Below the pieces are notes generated by a model. It saw only the letters and a list, made by a program, of their open reading frames with translations, did not search any database and was not told the DNA's origin. Shown piece after piece: positions 55,002-62,756 of a DNA stretch of 64,000 nucleotides. The DNA lies in NCBI GenBank assembly GCA_947494565.1, contig CANLVG010000005.1, forward strand, positions 124,001 to 188,000. Reading direction: 5' to 3'. Each line of letters starts with the position of its first letter. Position 1 is the stretch's first letter. This DNA is from an uncultured Flavobacteriaceae bacterium (lineage in GTDB: Bacteria > Bacteroidota > Bacteroidia > Flavobacteriales > Flavobacteriaceae). A program made the position numbers and the translations under genes.

Positions 55002-55247
55002 ATGAAACACAGATTTTATTTTGCCCAAGGAGAAAAGCTTCAGGAAGTTGTCGAGAAATTGGAAAGCAAAGAGTATTTCCAATTGACCGATGCCGGTACC
55101 GCACTCAATAAGTTGATCATTGACACGGAATTAATGCAGTTCTGGTTAACCGACCAAAAACATTTTGAATCCAATATCAGCATAATCAAGGATAAGCACA
55201 ATGAAGTTTTCCATGAGCTGGACTTTCTTGAAATTGAAAATCTATAA
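55002..55247 (+). CDS. Hypothetical phage protein
   Basis: An 81-residue helical protein (MKHRFYFAQGEKLQEVVEKL; DKHNEVFHELDFLE). No family recognised. It ends a subcluster, as a palindrome and a promoter-like site follow in the next 90 bp. Confidence 0.55.
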   Translation: MKHRFYFAQGEKLQEVVEKLESKEYFQLTDAGTALNKLIIDTELMQFWLTDQKHFESNISIIKDKHNEVFHELDFLEIENL

Positions 55248-55278
55248 AACATAAAAAAATTTGTGTTTTAATTTGTGT

Positions 55279-55313
55279 AAAACATCAAATTAATGATGTT
55301 TTGGCTATATTTG
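55279..55313 (+). promoter_or_regulatory. Palindromic operator and -7 box
   Basis: AAAACATCA (55279-55287) and TGATGTTTT (55294-55302) form a perfect 9-bp inverted repeat with a 6-bp spacer. Four bp later is TATATTTG (55306-55313), a -7 box. The -33 region falls within the palindrome, so a regulator bound there would block the promoter. Confidence 0.6.
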
Positions 55314-55336
55314 ATGTGTAAAATAAATGCAGTAAA

Positions 55337-55540
55337 ATGACGGAAGAACAAAAATCCTTCATCAAGAACCCTAAGAGGGCAACTTTTCGTGTTGTCGAGT
55401 ATCACGGGGTTTACAACAAAGTTGAGATAGCAAAACTTCTCAATATCTCCAGGCCAACCTTGGACACCCGTCTGAAACAGCACAACTGGAGATTAGGCGA
55501 ACTACAACTTATAACCGAACATTTCCCTGTATTGGCATGA
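55337..55540 (+). CDS. Small HTH protein, possible regulator
   Basis: A 67-residue protein with EIAKLLNISRPTLDTRLKQ, a helix-turn-helix (about residues 30-48). It follows the palindromic operator and may bind it. It overlaps the antirepressor gene by 4 bp (ATGA), so the two are coexpressed. Confidence 0.7.
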   Translation: MTEEQKSFIKNPKRATFRVVEYHGVYNKVEIAKLLNISRPTLDTRLKQHNWRLGELQLITEHFPVLA

Positions 55541-56049
55541 AGGAGCTGATTAAAATAGTGTCTACAAAACAAGGTGAAGTTGTTAGCCTTAAAGAGCTCC
55601 ATAAGTTTCTTGAGGTAAAAACCAACCCGGTTCTATGGGCCACACGAATGTTCGAATACGGATTCGTTGAAGACCTGGATTACATAACTATCAAATCTGA
55701 AAGGTCTGACAATAAGCAAGTTGTGATTAAGGATTTTGCATTAACCCTTGATTGCGCCAAGGAGATTTCAATGATTCAGCGTACTCCTAAAGGTAGAGAG
55801 GCAAGACTATACTTCATTGCCTGTGAAAAAAAATTAAGGCAACTAAATGTTCCCCAAACTTATTCCGAAGCACTGCTTTTAGCTGCTAACCAGGCCAAGA
55901 AGCTCGAGATACAATCCAAACAGTTAGAAATCAAGGACAAAGAAATTGAAGTTGAAAAAGATAAAAGGGTCGTCCAGCAAATGTTGTCGGAGGCTTTATG
56001 GGATAGGGAGGACAGGAACGACCTTATACCTAAATGGGGTCGACGATGA
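55537..56049 (+). CDS. AntA/AntB-type antirepressor
   Basis: A 170-residue protein with LKELHKFLEVKTNPVLWATRMFEYGFVEDLDY (residues about 18-49, shown shortened here as the AntA core) and FALTLDCAKEISMIQRTPKGREAR, typical of the phage AntA/AntB antirepressor family, followed by a coiled-coil tail. It should inactivate the prophage repressor and thus favour lytic growth. It is coupled to the HTH gene before it and the next short gene. Confidence 0.85.
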   Translation: MKELIKIVSTKQGEVVSLKELHKFLEVKTNPVLWATRMFEYGFVEDLDYITIKSERSDNKQVVIKDFALTLDCAKEISMIQRTPKGREARLYFIACEKKLRQLNVPQTYSEALLLAANQAKKLEIQSKQLEIKDKEIEVEKDKRVVQQMLSEALWDREDRNDLIPKWGRR

Positions 56050-56246
56050 AACGTATCACAGGTTCATTGGAGATTGACCAAGGCCTTAGCCAAGACCAAA
56101 TGGTCGAAGTTATCAAGGACCATATAAAATACCTGTACGATATCCTTGCGGACAACAGCCCGGTGGGTATCAAGCGAGAGACCGATTACAGCATTGGATT
56201 TATTATAAGAACAATTAATGAGTACAAAACCAAGAAGCATGACTAA
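56046..56246 (+). CDS. Hypothetical phage protein
   Basis: A 66-residue protein starting with ATGA over the antirepressor stop. It has GSLEIDQGLSQDQMVEVIKD and YSIGFIIRTINEYKTK, mainly helical. No family is recognised. Confidence 0.6.
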   Translation: MKRITGSLEIDQGLSQDQMVEVIKDHIKYLYDILADNSPVGIKRETDYSIGFIIRTINEYKTKKHD

Positions 56247-56433
56247 ACCCATTAAAGAAAGGTATCTGACCACGGATACCGGAATGAACATCGACAAGCG
56301 TATCGAGGATAAAAAAACGGCAGTTTTCGATAATTACGCGGAAGCCAAAGCCCACGCCGAACAGCAAAGAAGCTACCATTACCCCATATTCGAAGATGGG
56401 AAATCTACCGAACTGTACGGGGTTCCGAAATAA
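56239..56433 (+). CDS. Hypothetical phage protein
   Basis: A 64-residue protein from ATG 56239 overlapping the previous gene by 8 bp; an ATG 21 bp earlier is also possible. It has YLTTDTGMNIDKRIEDKKTA and AEAKAHAEQQRSYHYPIFED. No family is recognised. Confidence 0.55.
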   Translation: MTKPIKERYLTTDTGMNIDKRIEDKKTAVFDNYAEAKAHAEQQRSYHYPIFEDGKSTELYGVPK

Positions 56434-56482
56434 GTATTTAATCTAAACCTCGCGATCATTAGGTCAATCGCCAATATTAATT

Positions 56483-56923
56483 ATGTCAAATTTTAGAATC
56501 GGTCAATTATACGACCCAGCATTCAAAGGGCTCTCCAAAAAGGAGATTATGGACAATATAGAGGCTGTTGCCTACAGCCAAGAGGAAAGGAATTATAGTG
56601 TCCAACTAAGTGAAGGACAAATCGCTACCCGCGAACATGATTACACCCAGAACGGCATCCAAATCGAAGAACTCGAATCTGAAAAGAAGCGAATCAACAA
56701 GTCGTTTACGGACCAAATAAATGACCTTAAGGCTTCCTCTGCGGAACTCGGAAAGGCCGTCAAGTTCAAATCCGAGCAACGACATGGCTTTGTCTTCAAT
56801 GTGGAAGATCCAGAAACGGAAACCATGTACATGTTCGACGAGGAAGGCGTGTGCATCGACCACAGGCCTTTTACCGCCAACGAAAGACAACGCGTAATCA
56901 AGTTGCAAAACGAGGCGGTATAA
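56483..56923 (+). CDS. Hypothetical phage protein
   Basis: A 146-residue protein with a long central helix (IEELESEKKRINKSFTDQ) and the C-terminal beta hairpin HGFVFNVEDPETETMYMFD then NERQRVIKLQN. It resembles early phage proteins of unknown function. Coding density and position support it. Confidence 0.6.
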   Translation: MSNFRIGQLYDPAFKGLSKKEIMDNIEAVAYSQEERNYSVQLSEGQIATREHDYTQNGIQIEELESEKKRINKSFTDQINDLKASSAELGKAVKFKSEQRHGFVFNVEDPETETMYMFDEEGVCIDHRPFTANERQRVIKLQNEAV

Positions 56924-56958
56924 CCAGGTTCAACTTTTAAAAACTATTTAGAATATAT

Positions 56959-57681
56959 ATGGAAAATAAAGATAAACTGGCCGCTAAGGCTTTGGCCGAG
57001 GGCCATACCACGCTTCTTCTATTAGAAGGACAGGCACCTGTTCAGCACAACAACAAATGCGTCAAGATTACGGGTAATATCGACGCTCCTTCTAGGTTCA
57101 TTCGAGCCCGGTATAAGGATTTTGAAAACATCTCTAGACACTGTCTGGTTTCAGTCGAGAAAGGGAAAATCGAGCTTGTTATCGATCCACAATCGTCTGT
57201 AGATAAACACGAGATAGTCGGAGTAATAAAGAAATCCCATAAGTTCACTTCACTTGGTATCAATGATTCCGGTTGCAATTATAGCCCGGAGGAACTTCAT
57301 CGTAAACTGAAGCTCATGAGAAGTTATTTCCCTGACGTTTCAAGCCATTCGGCAATCTGTAAGGAACTCAAGAACCTTACAGCTACGATAAATCGTGAAA
57401 TCGAGGACCATGATGATGAAAGGGGCAACCTTTCACAGAAGTTCAAACAGACCGTTGAATCGAATATCCCAAAGGAATTCATTATCAGTATTCCGGTCAT
57501 TGAAGGTGAACCACCTGTGGACCTCACCATGGCTATAACTCTAAGGGCCGGGGGAACTTCAACCATACTCTGCTATCTGGAAAGTATGGATGCCGCCGAT
57601 ATTATCGAGGAAACCTTTAAAAAGAGGATTGAAGAAGAAGTCGAAAAGCTCCAGGAACATACTGTAGTTATCGATTACTAG
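56959..57681 (+). CDS. Hypothetical phage protein, possibly DUF2303-like
   Basis: A 240-residue protein. The C-terminal part contains FIISIPVIEGEPPVDLTMAI and a helix AADIIEETFKKRIEEEVEKL, reminiscent of DUF2303 proteins in phage replication regions, but the match is not certain. It is followed by a terminator. Confidence 0.5.
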   Translation: MENKDKLAAKALAEGHTTLLLLEGQAPVQHNNKCVKITGNIDAPSRFIRARYKDFENISRHCLVSVEKGKIELVIDPQSSVDKHEIVGVIKKSHKFTSLGINDSGCNYSPEELHRKLKLMRSYFPDVSSHSAICKELKNLTATINREIEDHDDERGNLSQKFKQTVESNIPKEFIISIPVIEGEPPVDLTMAITLRAGGTSTILCYLESMDAADIIEETFKKRIEEEVEKLQEHTVVIDY

Positions 57682-57690
57682 AACCAATAC

Positions 57691-57719
57691 AATGGCGCAT
57701 GTCCAATGCGCCATTTTTT
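57691..57719 (+). terminator. Rho-independent terminator inside the early operon
   Basis: AATGGCGCAT (57691-57700) and ATGCGCCATT (57706-57715) form a perfect 10-bp stem with a 5-nt loop, followed by six T (57714-57719). It sits between two plus-strand genes, and the next gene starts only 4 nt after it, so transcription must either read through or begin inside this area. Confidence 0.9.
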
Positions 57720-57722
57720 CTT

Positions 57723-57983
57723 ATGGATAGACAAAAGGAAATACTAAAAGTTTTTCAGAACCAACCAAAAGGTAAGGTCCTGACAAAGTCCGAGATAATC
57801 GAATTAGGTCGTATCTGTTACTACTACAATACCAGAAAACATGTTGGCGATGTACTATCCAGAATGGTAAAAAACAATCTTCTGAGGCGATTAAAAAAAG
57901 GTAGCTATCAATGGACCGGAACAACGGTTCCATCACATGGAGGACCGGTAATAAACGACCCGAATCAAGTAAAACTGTTTTAA
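57723..57983 (+). CDS. Winged-helix-like phage protein
   Basis: An 86-residue protein from ATG 57723. An upstream Met (57699) would place eight codons in the terminator hairpin and is rejected. It has a helix-turn-helix look: MDRQKEILKVFQNQPKGKVL, then HVGDVLSRMVKNNLLRRLKKGSYQW, a winged-helix pattern. It is followed by the replication protein after 3 bp, suggesting a role in replication or its control. Confidence 0.7.
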   Translation: MDRQKEILKVFQNQPKGKVLTKSEIIELGRICYYYNTRKHVGDVLSRMVKNNLLRRLKKGSYQWTGTTVPSHGGPVINDPNQVKLF

Positions 57984-57986
57984 GAA

Positions 57987-58859
57987 ATGGCCAAGAGATT
58001 TATAGATTCAAACTTTTTTAAGGACCCCTTCGTGAGGGGGTTACAAACCCCCTTAAAATCATTCTACATCTACCTCTTTTTAGACTGTACCAATGGTGGT
58101 TTATGGAATGTTGAACTCGATGTCGCGAGATTACGTTGTGGAATCCCTGAAACAATTACCGATAATGACATTAAAAATGTGTTTTCACATAAAATATTAG
58201 AGTTGGAAAACGGTCAAAAGTGGTTGATCAAAAACTTCTTGAAAATCCAACATAATGGGGAATTGAAGCAAAAAAATAATGCCCATGTCAACGTGATTCC
58301 GGAATTAAAAAAATATAATCTTTTAAATGAAGTTGAGGATGGTGTTTTTCACCTAAAAGATGAAATAATCAAGCCCCTTCCTACCCCCTCACTAAACGAA
58401 GGTTTAGGGGGTAAGGTAATGGTAAAAGAAAAAGGTAATGGTAAAAGTAGTGGTAATGGTAAAGTACCAGCACCTCAAAAAAATGAATTTTCCAAAGAAG
58501 TTCAAAATTGCTACGAGCAGTGCCTTTTTCTTTTCGATGAGCACCTTCGGCCTAAGACCGATACCGAGAAATTCAAATGGATGCAGACCATAGAACGGCT
58601 TGAAAGAATCGACAAGGTCCCATTTGAAAAGATAATCCAGATTACCAGGTCAGCTCGGGAAGACGATTTCTGGAAAAACGTGTTTCTCTCCTTGACCAAA
58701 TTGAGGACCAAAAACAAGGATGATATAAAATACATTGTTGTGTTTCATGAAAAGTTCAAATCGGTGATGCCAAGAAACTATGCCGAAGAATTTCAAAAAA
58801 CACAGCAAGAAATAGCTGACGACCCGAACCATATCGCTAGAAATCTAAATATGTTTTAA
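57987..58859 (+). CDS. Phage replication protein
   Basis: A 290-residue protein with an N-terminal winged-helix-like domain (MAKRFIDSNFFKDPFVRGL; LWNVELDVARLRCGIPE), a linker of Gly/Asn/Lys repeats (about 132-160) and a C-terminal helical domain (about 165-290) with VQNCYEQCLFLFDEHLRP and NYAEEFQKTQQ. This layout fits phage initiation proteins of the O/DnaD type. The DNA of the linker contains repeats and a hairpin that look like an origin. Confidence 0.7.
   Translation: MAKRFIDSNFFKDPFVRGLQTPLKSFYIYLFLDCTNGGLWNVELDVARLRCGIPETITDNDIKNVFSHKILELENGQKWLIKNFLKIQHNGELKQKNNAHVNVIPELKKYNLLNEVEDGVFHLKDEIIKPLPTPSLNEGLGGKVMVKEKGNGKSSGNGKVPAPQKNEFSKEVQNCYEQCLFLFDEHLRPKTDTEKFKWMQTIERLERIDKVPFEKIIQITRSAREDDFWKNVFLSLTKLRTKNKDDIKYIVVFHEKFKSVMPRNYAEEFQKTQQEIADDPNHIARNLNMF
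58382..58464. repeat. Hairpin and three iteron-like repeats within the replication gene
   Basis: TACCCCCT (58382-58389) and AGGGGGTA (58406-58413) form an 8-bp hairpin with an inner AAAC/GTTT helix. Three direct copies of GGTAATGGTAAAAG follow at 58415, 58434 and 58452 (the last lacks one A), spaced 19 and 18 bp. It lies in the linker-encoding region, as the lambda origin does in gene O. A/T-rich DNA follows. Confidence 0.6.
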
Positions 58860-59530
58860 TGCAGACGGAGAGTGCACAACTGAAGGGAATCGATTTAGCA
58901 AATAACATAGTAGTCCCAACCAAGAATTTTAGTCTGGCAAGGGTTGAGATGAGTTTGACGATCAAGGACAACATTGAGAAGCCGATAATGAAGACCGTTT
59001 TCAAAGGAAATACGGAGTTGGCCTTCAGCATGATCAAGACCTTGGTAAAAAGATTCGTGGAAAGTTTTGGTTTTAGCACTAAAATGCCACCAGCCCAAAT
59101 CGAAATGCTTACGGTTGATACGCTGGAACGATTCCAATACGAGAGCATCGAGGACGTGATACTATTTTTCAAAATGGCCAGGTCCGGAAAATTAGGTACA
59201 ACCAACAGGGGCGTGGATTCAAATTTGATTTTTGGGGAGTGGTTTCCCAAATACATGGAAATGAAAGCCGAGGAAAGAGAGCGCCAACACCAATTGCAAA
59301 AATCCAATTTAAGCACCGAACAAAGAGGGGCAAATTATGAGGACGTCATGAAGACCTACCAAAAAAACGCCGACAAATTATTTGAAAAAAAGGTCGCGGC
59401 CTACGTTGATCGGATAGTCAAGAACATGGATAGACAAATCCTTGAGGACACTATTGTCGATTGGGAGAAGGATCCGGTCCGTAAGCCTTACGTCAACTTA
59501 TTGAAAGCAAAAAGAAGAACGATTAAATAA
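58859..59530 (+). CDS. Conserved phage protein, replication-associated
   Basis: A 223-residue helical protein starting with ATG that shares one base with the stop of the replication gene. It has FQYESIEDVILFFKMARSG and LIFGEWFPKYMEMKAEERER, as in conserved proteins of Bacteroidota phages and plasmids next to replication genes. The function is unknown; a helicase-loader role could be supposed from the context only. Confidence 0.6.
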   Translation: MQTESAQLKGIDLANNIVVPTKNFSLARVEMSLTIKDNIEKPIMKTVFKGNTELAFSMIKTLVKRFVESFGFSTKMPPAQIEMLTVDTLERFQYESIEDVILFFKMARSGKLGTTNRGVDSNLIFGEWFPKYMEMKAEERERQHQLQKSNLSTEQRGANYEDVMKTYQKNADKLFEKKVAAYVDRIVKNMDRQILEDTIVDWEKDPVRKPYVNLLKAKRRTIK

Positions 59531-59546
59531 TCACAAAAATCAAGAA

Positions 59547-59780
59547 ATGAGCAAAAAAAGACTATTCGAAGTACTGGATGAAATGAACCAAGAAGACGCC
59601 GAAAACGGAACAAGATTGGTTTCTGTAAGCTACAACTTCGTCGCTGGAGACAAAGTAAAACAAGGAGCTAAAATAACTATGGGAATTGAATTATCCGGAT
59701 TAATGGACATTATGTCCGACAAGGTAATTCCCGCTCTCATTTTAATCGATAAAGAAGAATATTTTAAAAGAAACCCATGA
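59547..59780 (+). CDS. Hypothetical phage protein
   Basis: A 77-residue protein with RLVSVSYNFVAGDKVKQGAK and VIPALILIDKEEYFKRN. No family. It overlaps the following lipoprotein gene by 4 bp. Confidence 0.6.
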   Translation: MSKKRLFEVLDEMNQEDAENGTRLVSVSYNFVAGDKVKQGAKITMGIELSGLMDIMSDKVIPALILIDKEEYFKRNP

Positions 59781-60421
59781 AAAGAACACTATTCACCTCA
59801 ATTGCAATTTTACTGCTAAAGTCATGCAGCATCGACTCGGATCTCACCACAATAGCAAGTGGAACGACCAACAACGGACTAAGAACGACAACATCCGTAA
59901 TATCCAAATCGGAGATACCGGACTTCCCTGTCGATATGCCCGACACCTTTTTTCACACTTTTAGTAACGGGCAAAAGTTCATAAACCAACGAACGGGGCC
60001 ATTCGAGCACAACATCGACCCAACAGGACTTACGATGAAGGTCTCCAACGCTATTACAACGCCACCAGCAAGCGAAATACTGATACTTGAGGGCGAAGGC
60101 AACTGGGAGAACGGAAACCCGGATATAACCCTTGATACGAAGCAGGTAAGAATGGGGGTTTACAAACCTAATATAGATTTCATCCCAATAATATACATAA
60201 ACGACGACCCTGTAGAACTATTTAACAATGGTGATTTCTGGGAAATATTCTTTAAACCCAACGAAAACGGCAACCGAATCATAATAGATGATTATGATAA
60301 CGTCCACGGATTCGGAGAACCTGGAACCCAGACCATCTTCTACCGGGGCGAAAAGGCCGAGGGCGGGGTAGGTGTCAAGAGCGGACTGTTCAGTGTTAAA
60401 AATGAAATCGAGGTGCCATGA
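59777..60421 (+). CDS. Phage-encoded lipoprotein
   Basis: A 214-residue protein with lipobox LLKSC (C17) and a beta-rich mature part (TFFHTFSNGQKFINQRTGP; YKPNIDFIPIIYINDDPVEL). No family is recognised. An exported lipoprotein in the early operon is odd; it may alter the host envelope or exclude other phages. It is coupled to both neighbours by ATGA. Confidence 0.65.
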   Translation: MKRTLFTSIAILLLKSCSIDSDLTTIASGTTNNGLRTTTSVISKSEIPDFPVDMPDTFFHTFSNGQKFINQRTGPFEHNIDPTGLTMKVSNAITTPPASEILILEGEGNWENGNPDITLDTKQVRMGVYKPNIDFIPIIYINDDPVELFNNGDFWEIFFKPNENGNRIIIDDYDNVHGFGEPGTQTIFYRGEKAEGGVGVKSGLFSVKNEIEVP

Positions 60422-61233
60422 AATATTATTTTGATACAGAATTTATTGAAGGTAAACAAAAGGGCCTATTTAAGGAGTCAAAACCAACAATAGATTTAAT
60501 ATCCATAGGTATAGTTGACGAAAACGAAAATACATACTATGCGATTTCTAAAGATTTCAATCTAAAAGAAGCCTGGAATAGGTATGATTTAAAGGCTAAC
60601 AGGCTTTACCCGATGGGGCCTGAGAACATCAAGGAGTATTGGATACGAGAAAACGTGCTAAAGCCGATTTTCATAGAATTATGGGAATCAGAAAAAGACG
60701 CAAAACTTACGCATGCGGATTTTAATAATGGAATTTTCAACTACAAAAAAATGAAAAGGCTTGTTGCTAAGTATGGCAAAACGCGGCATCAGATTCAATA
60801 CGAAATATTAGGTTTTGTTTTCGATAATGACGGAAAAGGTTTTGATGATTGGTTGGGTAGTACAGACGAGTTTTATGAGGCATTAAAAAACATTGATAAT
60901 GAAAAACCAAAATTCTATGCTTACTATGCCGGTTATGATTGGGTAGTGTTCTGTTGGATATTTGGAAAAATGATAGACTTACCAAAATCCTTTCCAATGT
61001 ATTGTCGGGATTTAAAACAGATGTTTGATCAAGAAGCAGAAAATTTGCCTAGTGCCGCATTTACAAACATTATGACCGGTGAAAAGATCGGCACCAACCT
61101 AAAGTCCAAAATAAATTTTCTAAAGCAAAGAAAGGATTATCCTAAACAGCAAAACGAGCATAATGCCTTAGATGATGCTAAATGGAATTTGAAATTACAC
61201 CGGTTCCTAACTGATATAAAAAACAATATATAA
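60418..61233 (+). CDS. 3'-5' exonuclease of the DEDDh type
   Basis: A 271-residue exonuclease-like protein. Motif Exo I is YFDTEF (D6, E8), Exo II is around YAGYDWVVF (D174) and Exo III is EHNALDDAKWN (H248, D252). The sequence matches the Rv2179c-like 3'-5' exoribonuclease family. A stretch of acidic and basic insertions lies between Exo I and II. In phages such proteins may degrade RNA or repair DNA. It is coupled by ATGA to the lipoprotein gene. Confidence 0.75.
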   Translation: MKYYFDTEFIEGKQKGLFKESKPTIDLISIGIVDENENTYYAISKDFNLKEAWNRYDLKANRLYPMGPENIKEYWIRENVLKPIFIELWESEKDAKLTHADFNNGIFNYKKMKRLVAKYGKTRHQIQYEILGFVFDNDGKGFDDWLGSTDEFYEALKNIDNEKPKFYAYYAGYDWVVFCWIFGKMIDLPKSFPMYCRDLKQMFDQEAENLPSAAFTNIMTGEKIGTNLKSKINFLKQRKDYPKQQNEHNALDDAKWNLKLHRFLTDIKNNI

Positions 61234-61340
61234 TCAGGAGAAAAAACGATAAAAAAATAAAACCCTACCACTACATACTAATAGCAATAGACCTGATAAT
61301 ATGGTCATTGGTAGCGGTGGCGGATAGTTTAATGGAATGA
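61230..61340 (+). CDS. Possible small membrane peptide with non-ATG start
   Basis: An open frame of 36 codons (ATA 61230 to TGA 61338-61340) encodes a basic N-terminus (RRKNDKKIKPYHY) and a TM segment ILIAIDLIIWSLVAVA. It starts where the previous gene stops (ATAA overlap instead of ATGA), and AGGAG lies at 61236-61240. No standard start codon is present in the N-terminal part. It may be a real small membrane protein with a rare or mutated start, or chance. Confidence 0.35.
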   Translation: MIRRKNDKKIKPYHYILIAIDLIIWSLVAVADSLME

Positions 61341-61350
61341 AAAAATAATT

Positions 61351-61749
61351 ATGGATAACAGGGAATTTAACGTAGCAGGCCGAACCAAAGAGCAATTGAG
61401 AAAAACACTTAAATGTTTGCTTTTAGATGAATATAGCGAATTTCAAAAAGTTAAGTCTTGGGGTTTTGACAAAGAAAAAGGTCTCGTGCTGTATTGGTCT
61501 GAAAACATTAATAACAGTTTTAAGATGATGGGTGATTTAAGCCCGGAACAGTTAACCGAAACGGTATGGCAGTGGCTTCAAACAGATGAAGCAAAAACCA
61601 CAACATTAAGTGGGTCGGATATTAATTATGATCATGACGGACATAATGAAATCGGATTCAGGGTATACAAAGACGGTTGGTCTGAGGTAGAAGGGCATCA
61701 CTATTCCATTTGTGCAATTACCCCTAGATACTGTTGGTATGGAAAATAA
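61351..61749 (+). CDS. Conserved phage protein
   Basis: A 132-residue protein with VKSWGFDKEKGLVLYWSENI, EIGFRVYKDGWSEVEGHHYS and the end ICAITPRYCWYGK. Similar proteins ending in PxYxWYGK are frequent in Bacteroidota phages and conjugative elements; their function is unknown. It is followed by a 184-nt non-coding segment. Confidence 0.65.
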   Translation: MDNREFNVAGRTKEQLRKTLKCLLLDEYSEFQKVKSWGFDKEKGLVLYWSENINNSFKMMGDLSPEQLTETVWQWLQTDEAKTTTLSGSDINYDHDGHNEIGFRVYKDGWSEVEGHHYSICAITPRYCWYGK

Positions 61750-61754
61750 ATAAT

Positions 61755-61916
61755 AAAGGCAAGGTGGCGGAAGCGGAGCGGAAGATGAATAGAAAGACCG
61801 TAAACCGATAAGTAGACGCTGACAGAGGGTAATTAACCAAGACGAGCAAACGTGTGCCGCCCTCAATGAACACCTGAAAGACTTGGATGAAGGTATCAAA
61901 CCCTTCCCTTGCCTTT
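61755..61916 (+). ncRNA. Candidate structured RNA closed by a 10-bp stem
   Basis: All three plus-strand frames have many stops from 61750 to 61933. AAAGGCAAGG (61755-61764) is an exact reverse complement of CCTTGCCTTT (61907-61916), closing a 162-nt region. Inside, GGCGG (61766-61770) can pair with CCGCC (61857-61861), and smaller hairpins such as GGTAATTAACC (61827-61837) occur. It lies between two phage genes on the same strand and could be a processed RNA or operon spacer structure. No known family is recognised. Confidence 0.45.
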
Positions 61917-61933
61917 TAACTAAAACAAGAAGA

Positions 61934-62101
61934 ATGGAAAATAAAAACACAAAAACACTATTGAACGCTGCGGGAAAGCTTTTCAACGATGATATAATTT
62001 CTTTTGAAGAATGGATTAGTCTTAAAAAGAAAATTAGAGATGGTCAATTGCTTATGATTAAAAAATCAAAACGATTTAACCCAACAATAAAGAAACAATA
62101 G
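61934..62101 (+). CDS. Short phage protein
   Basis: A 55-residue protein from ATG 61934; the longer upstream frame would run into the structured RNA candidate and is rejected. It has LLNAAGKLFNDDIISFEEWI and a basic end (KKSKRFNPTIKKQ). No family recognised. Confidence 0.55.
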   Translation: MENKNTKTLLNAAGKLFNDDIISFEEWISLKKKIRDGQLLMIKKSKRFNPTIKKQ

Positions 62102-62105
62102 AACT

Positions 62106-62261
62106 ATGAAAGCAAATGAATATTTCGAGAAAAGCGAATACAGTAAAATTTATTTTGGAAGCAATCCTAAGTTGTTCACTGAAAAAGAATTAATCGATTT
62201 TGCTGAAGATTATCATAGAGAACAGGTAGCCGGAGCCCTCAGACATTTACTTGATAACTAG
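62106..62261 (+). CDS. Short phage protein
   Basis: A 51-residue ORF (ATG 62106, stop TAG 62259-62261). It contains YFEKSEYSKIYFGSNPKLF and a helix FAEDYHREQVAGALRHLL. Acidic and helical; no family. Dense gene spacing (4 bp from the previous stop) supports it. Confidence 0.55.
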   Translation: MKANEYFEKSEYSKIYFGSNPKLFTEKELIDFAEDYHREQVAGALRHLLDN

Positions 62262-62352
62262 GTTAAAAAATTAATACCAGAACCCCCTAAAGAACAATAA
62301 CATGAAAGACAAACTATCAATAGAGGAAGAACAAAACATAAAAGAGTAGAGA

Positions 62353-62751
62353 ATGAAAGATCTTATACCAATGACGGATTATTTGCCCGACCACCCTTAT
62401 TCCAAATTCCTAAAACGGCCCTTGACCTTGGGAATGTTCGTTCCCTGTAATGAAGAGGGAAGACCGATGGATGAACCTGAAAACTATCAGCTTTGGAGAA
62501 AACACGGAAGTTTCACCCAATATGGTGAAGAATTGACCAAGAAGTGTGTTCATTATAAAAAAGCCAAGGAAAAGGTATTGTTCGAAGGGTTGCTAATCGT
62601 AAGCCAAGGAAATTATGGGATGACGTTTGCAAAACCTGGTTCAAAGCCACATGAAACGATAACCTACAGGTATAGAACTGGGTTCGTCGGGTTAAAAACA
62701 ATCGAAGACCTGACCCATCTAGGATTAAAATACAAGGAACCTATTAAATAA
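62353..62751 (+). CDS. Hypothetical phage protein
   Basis: A 132-residue protein starting MKDLIPMTDYLPDHPYSKFL, with RPLTLGMFVPCNEEGRPMDE and VLFEGLLIVSQGNYGMTF. The layout is similar to small Bacteroidota phage proteins, function unknown. Five bp before the ASCH gene. Confidence 0.6.
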   Translation: MKDLIPMTDYLPDHPYSKFLKRPLTLGMFVPCNEEGRPMDEPENYQLWRKHGSFTQYGEELTKKCVHYKKAKEKVLFEGLLIVSQGNYGMTFAKPGSKPHETITYRYRTGFVGLKTIEDLTHLGLKYKEPIK

Positions 62752-62756
62752 ACAGA

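Noticed and set aside
57699-57722. Upstream start giving MSNAPFFL
   Set aside because: These codons are inside the terminator hairpin and T-run; the ATG at 57723 is the natural start.
62302-62349. 15-codon ORF
   Set aside because: Too short, with no recognisable features; nothing but the position supports it.
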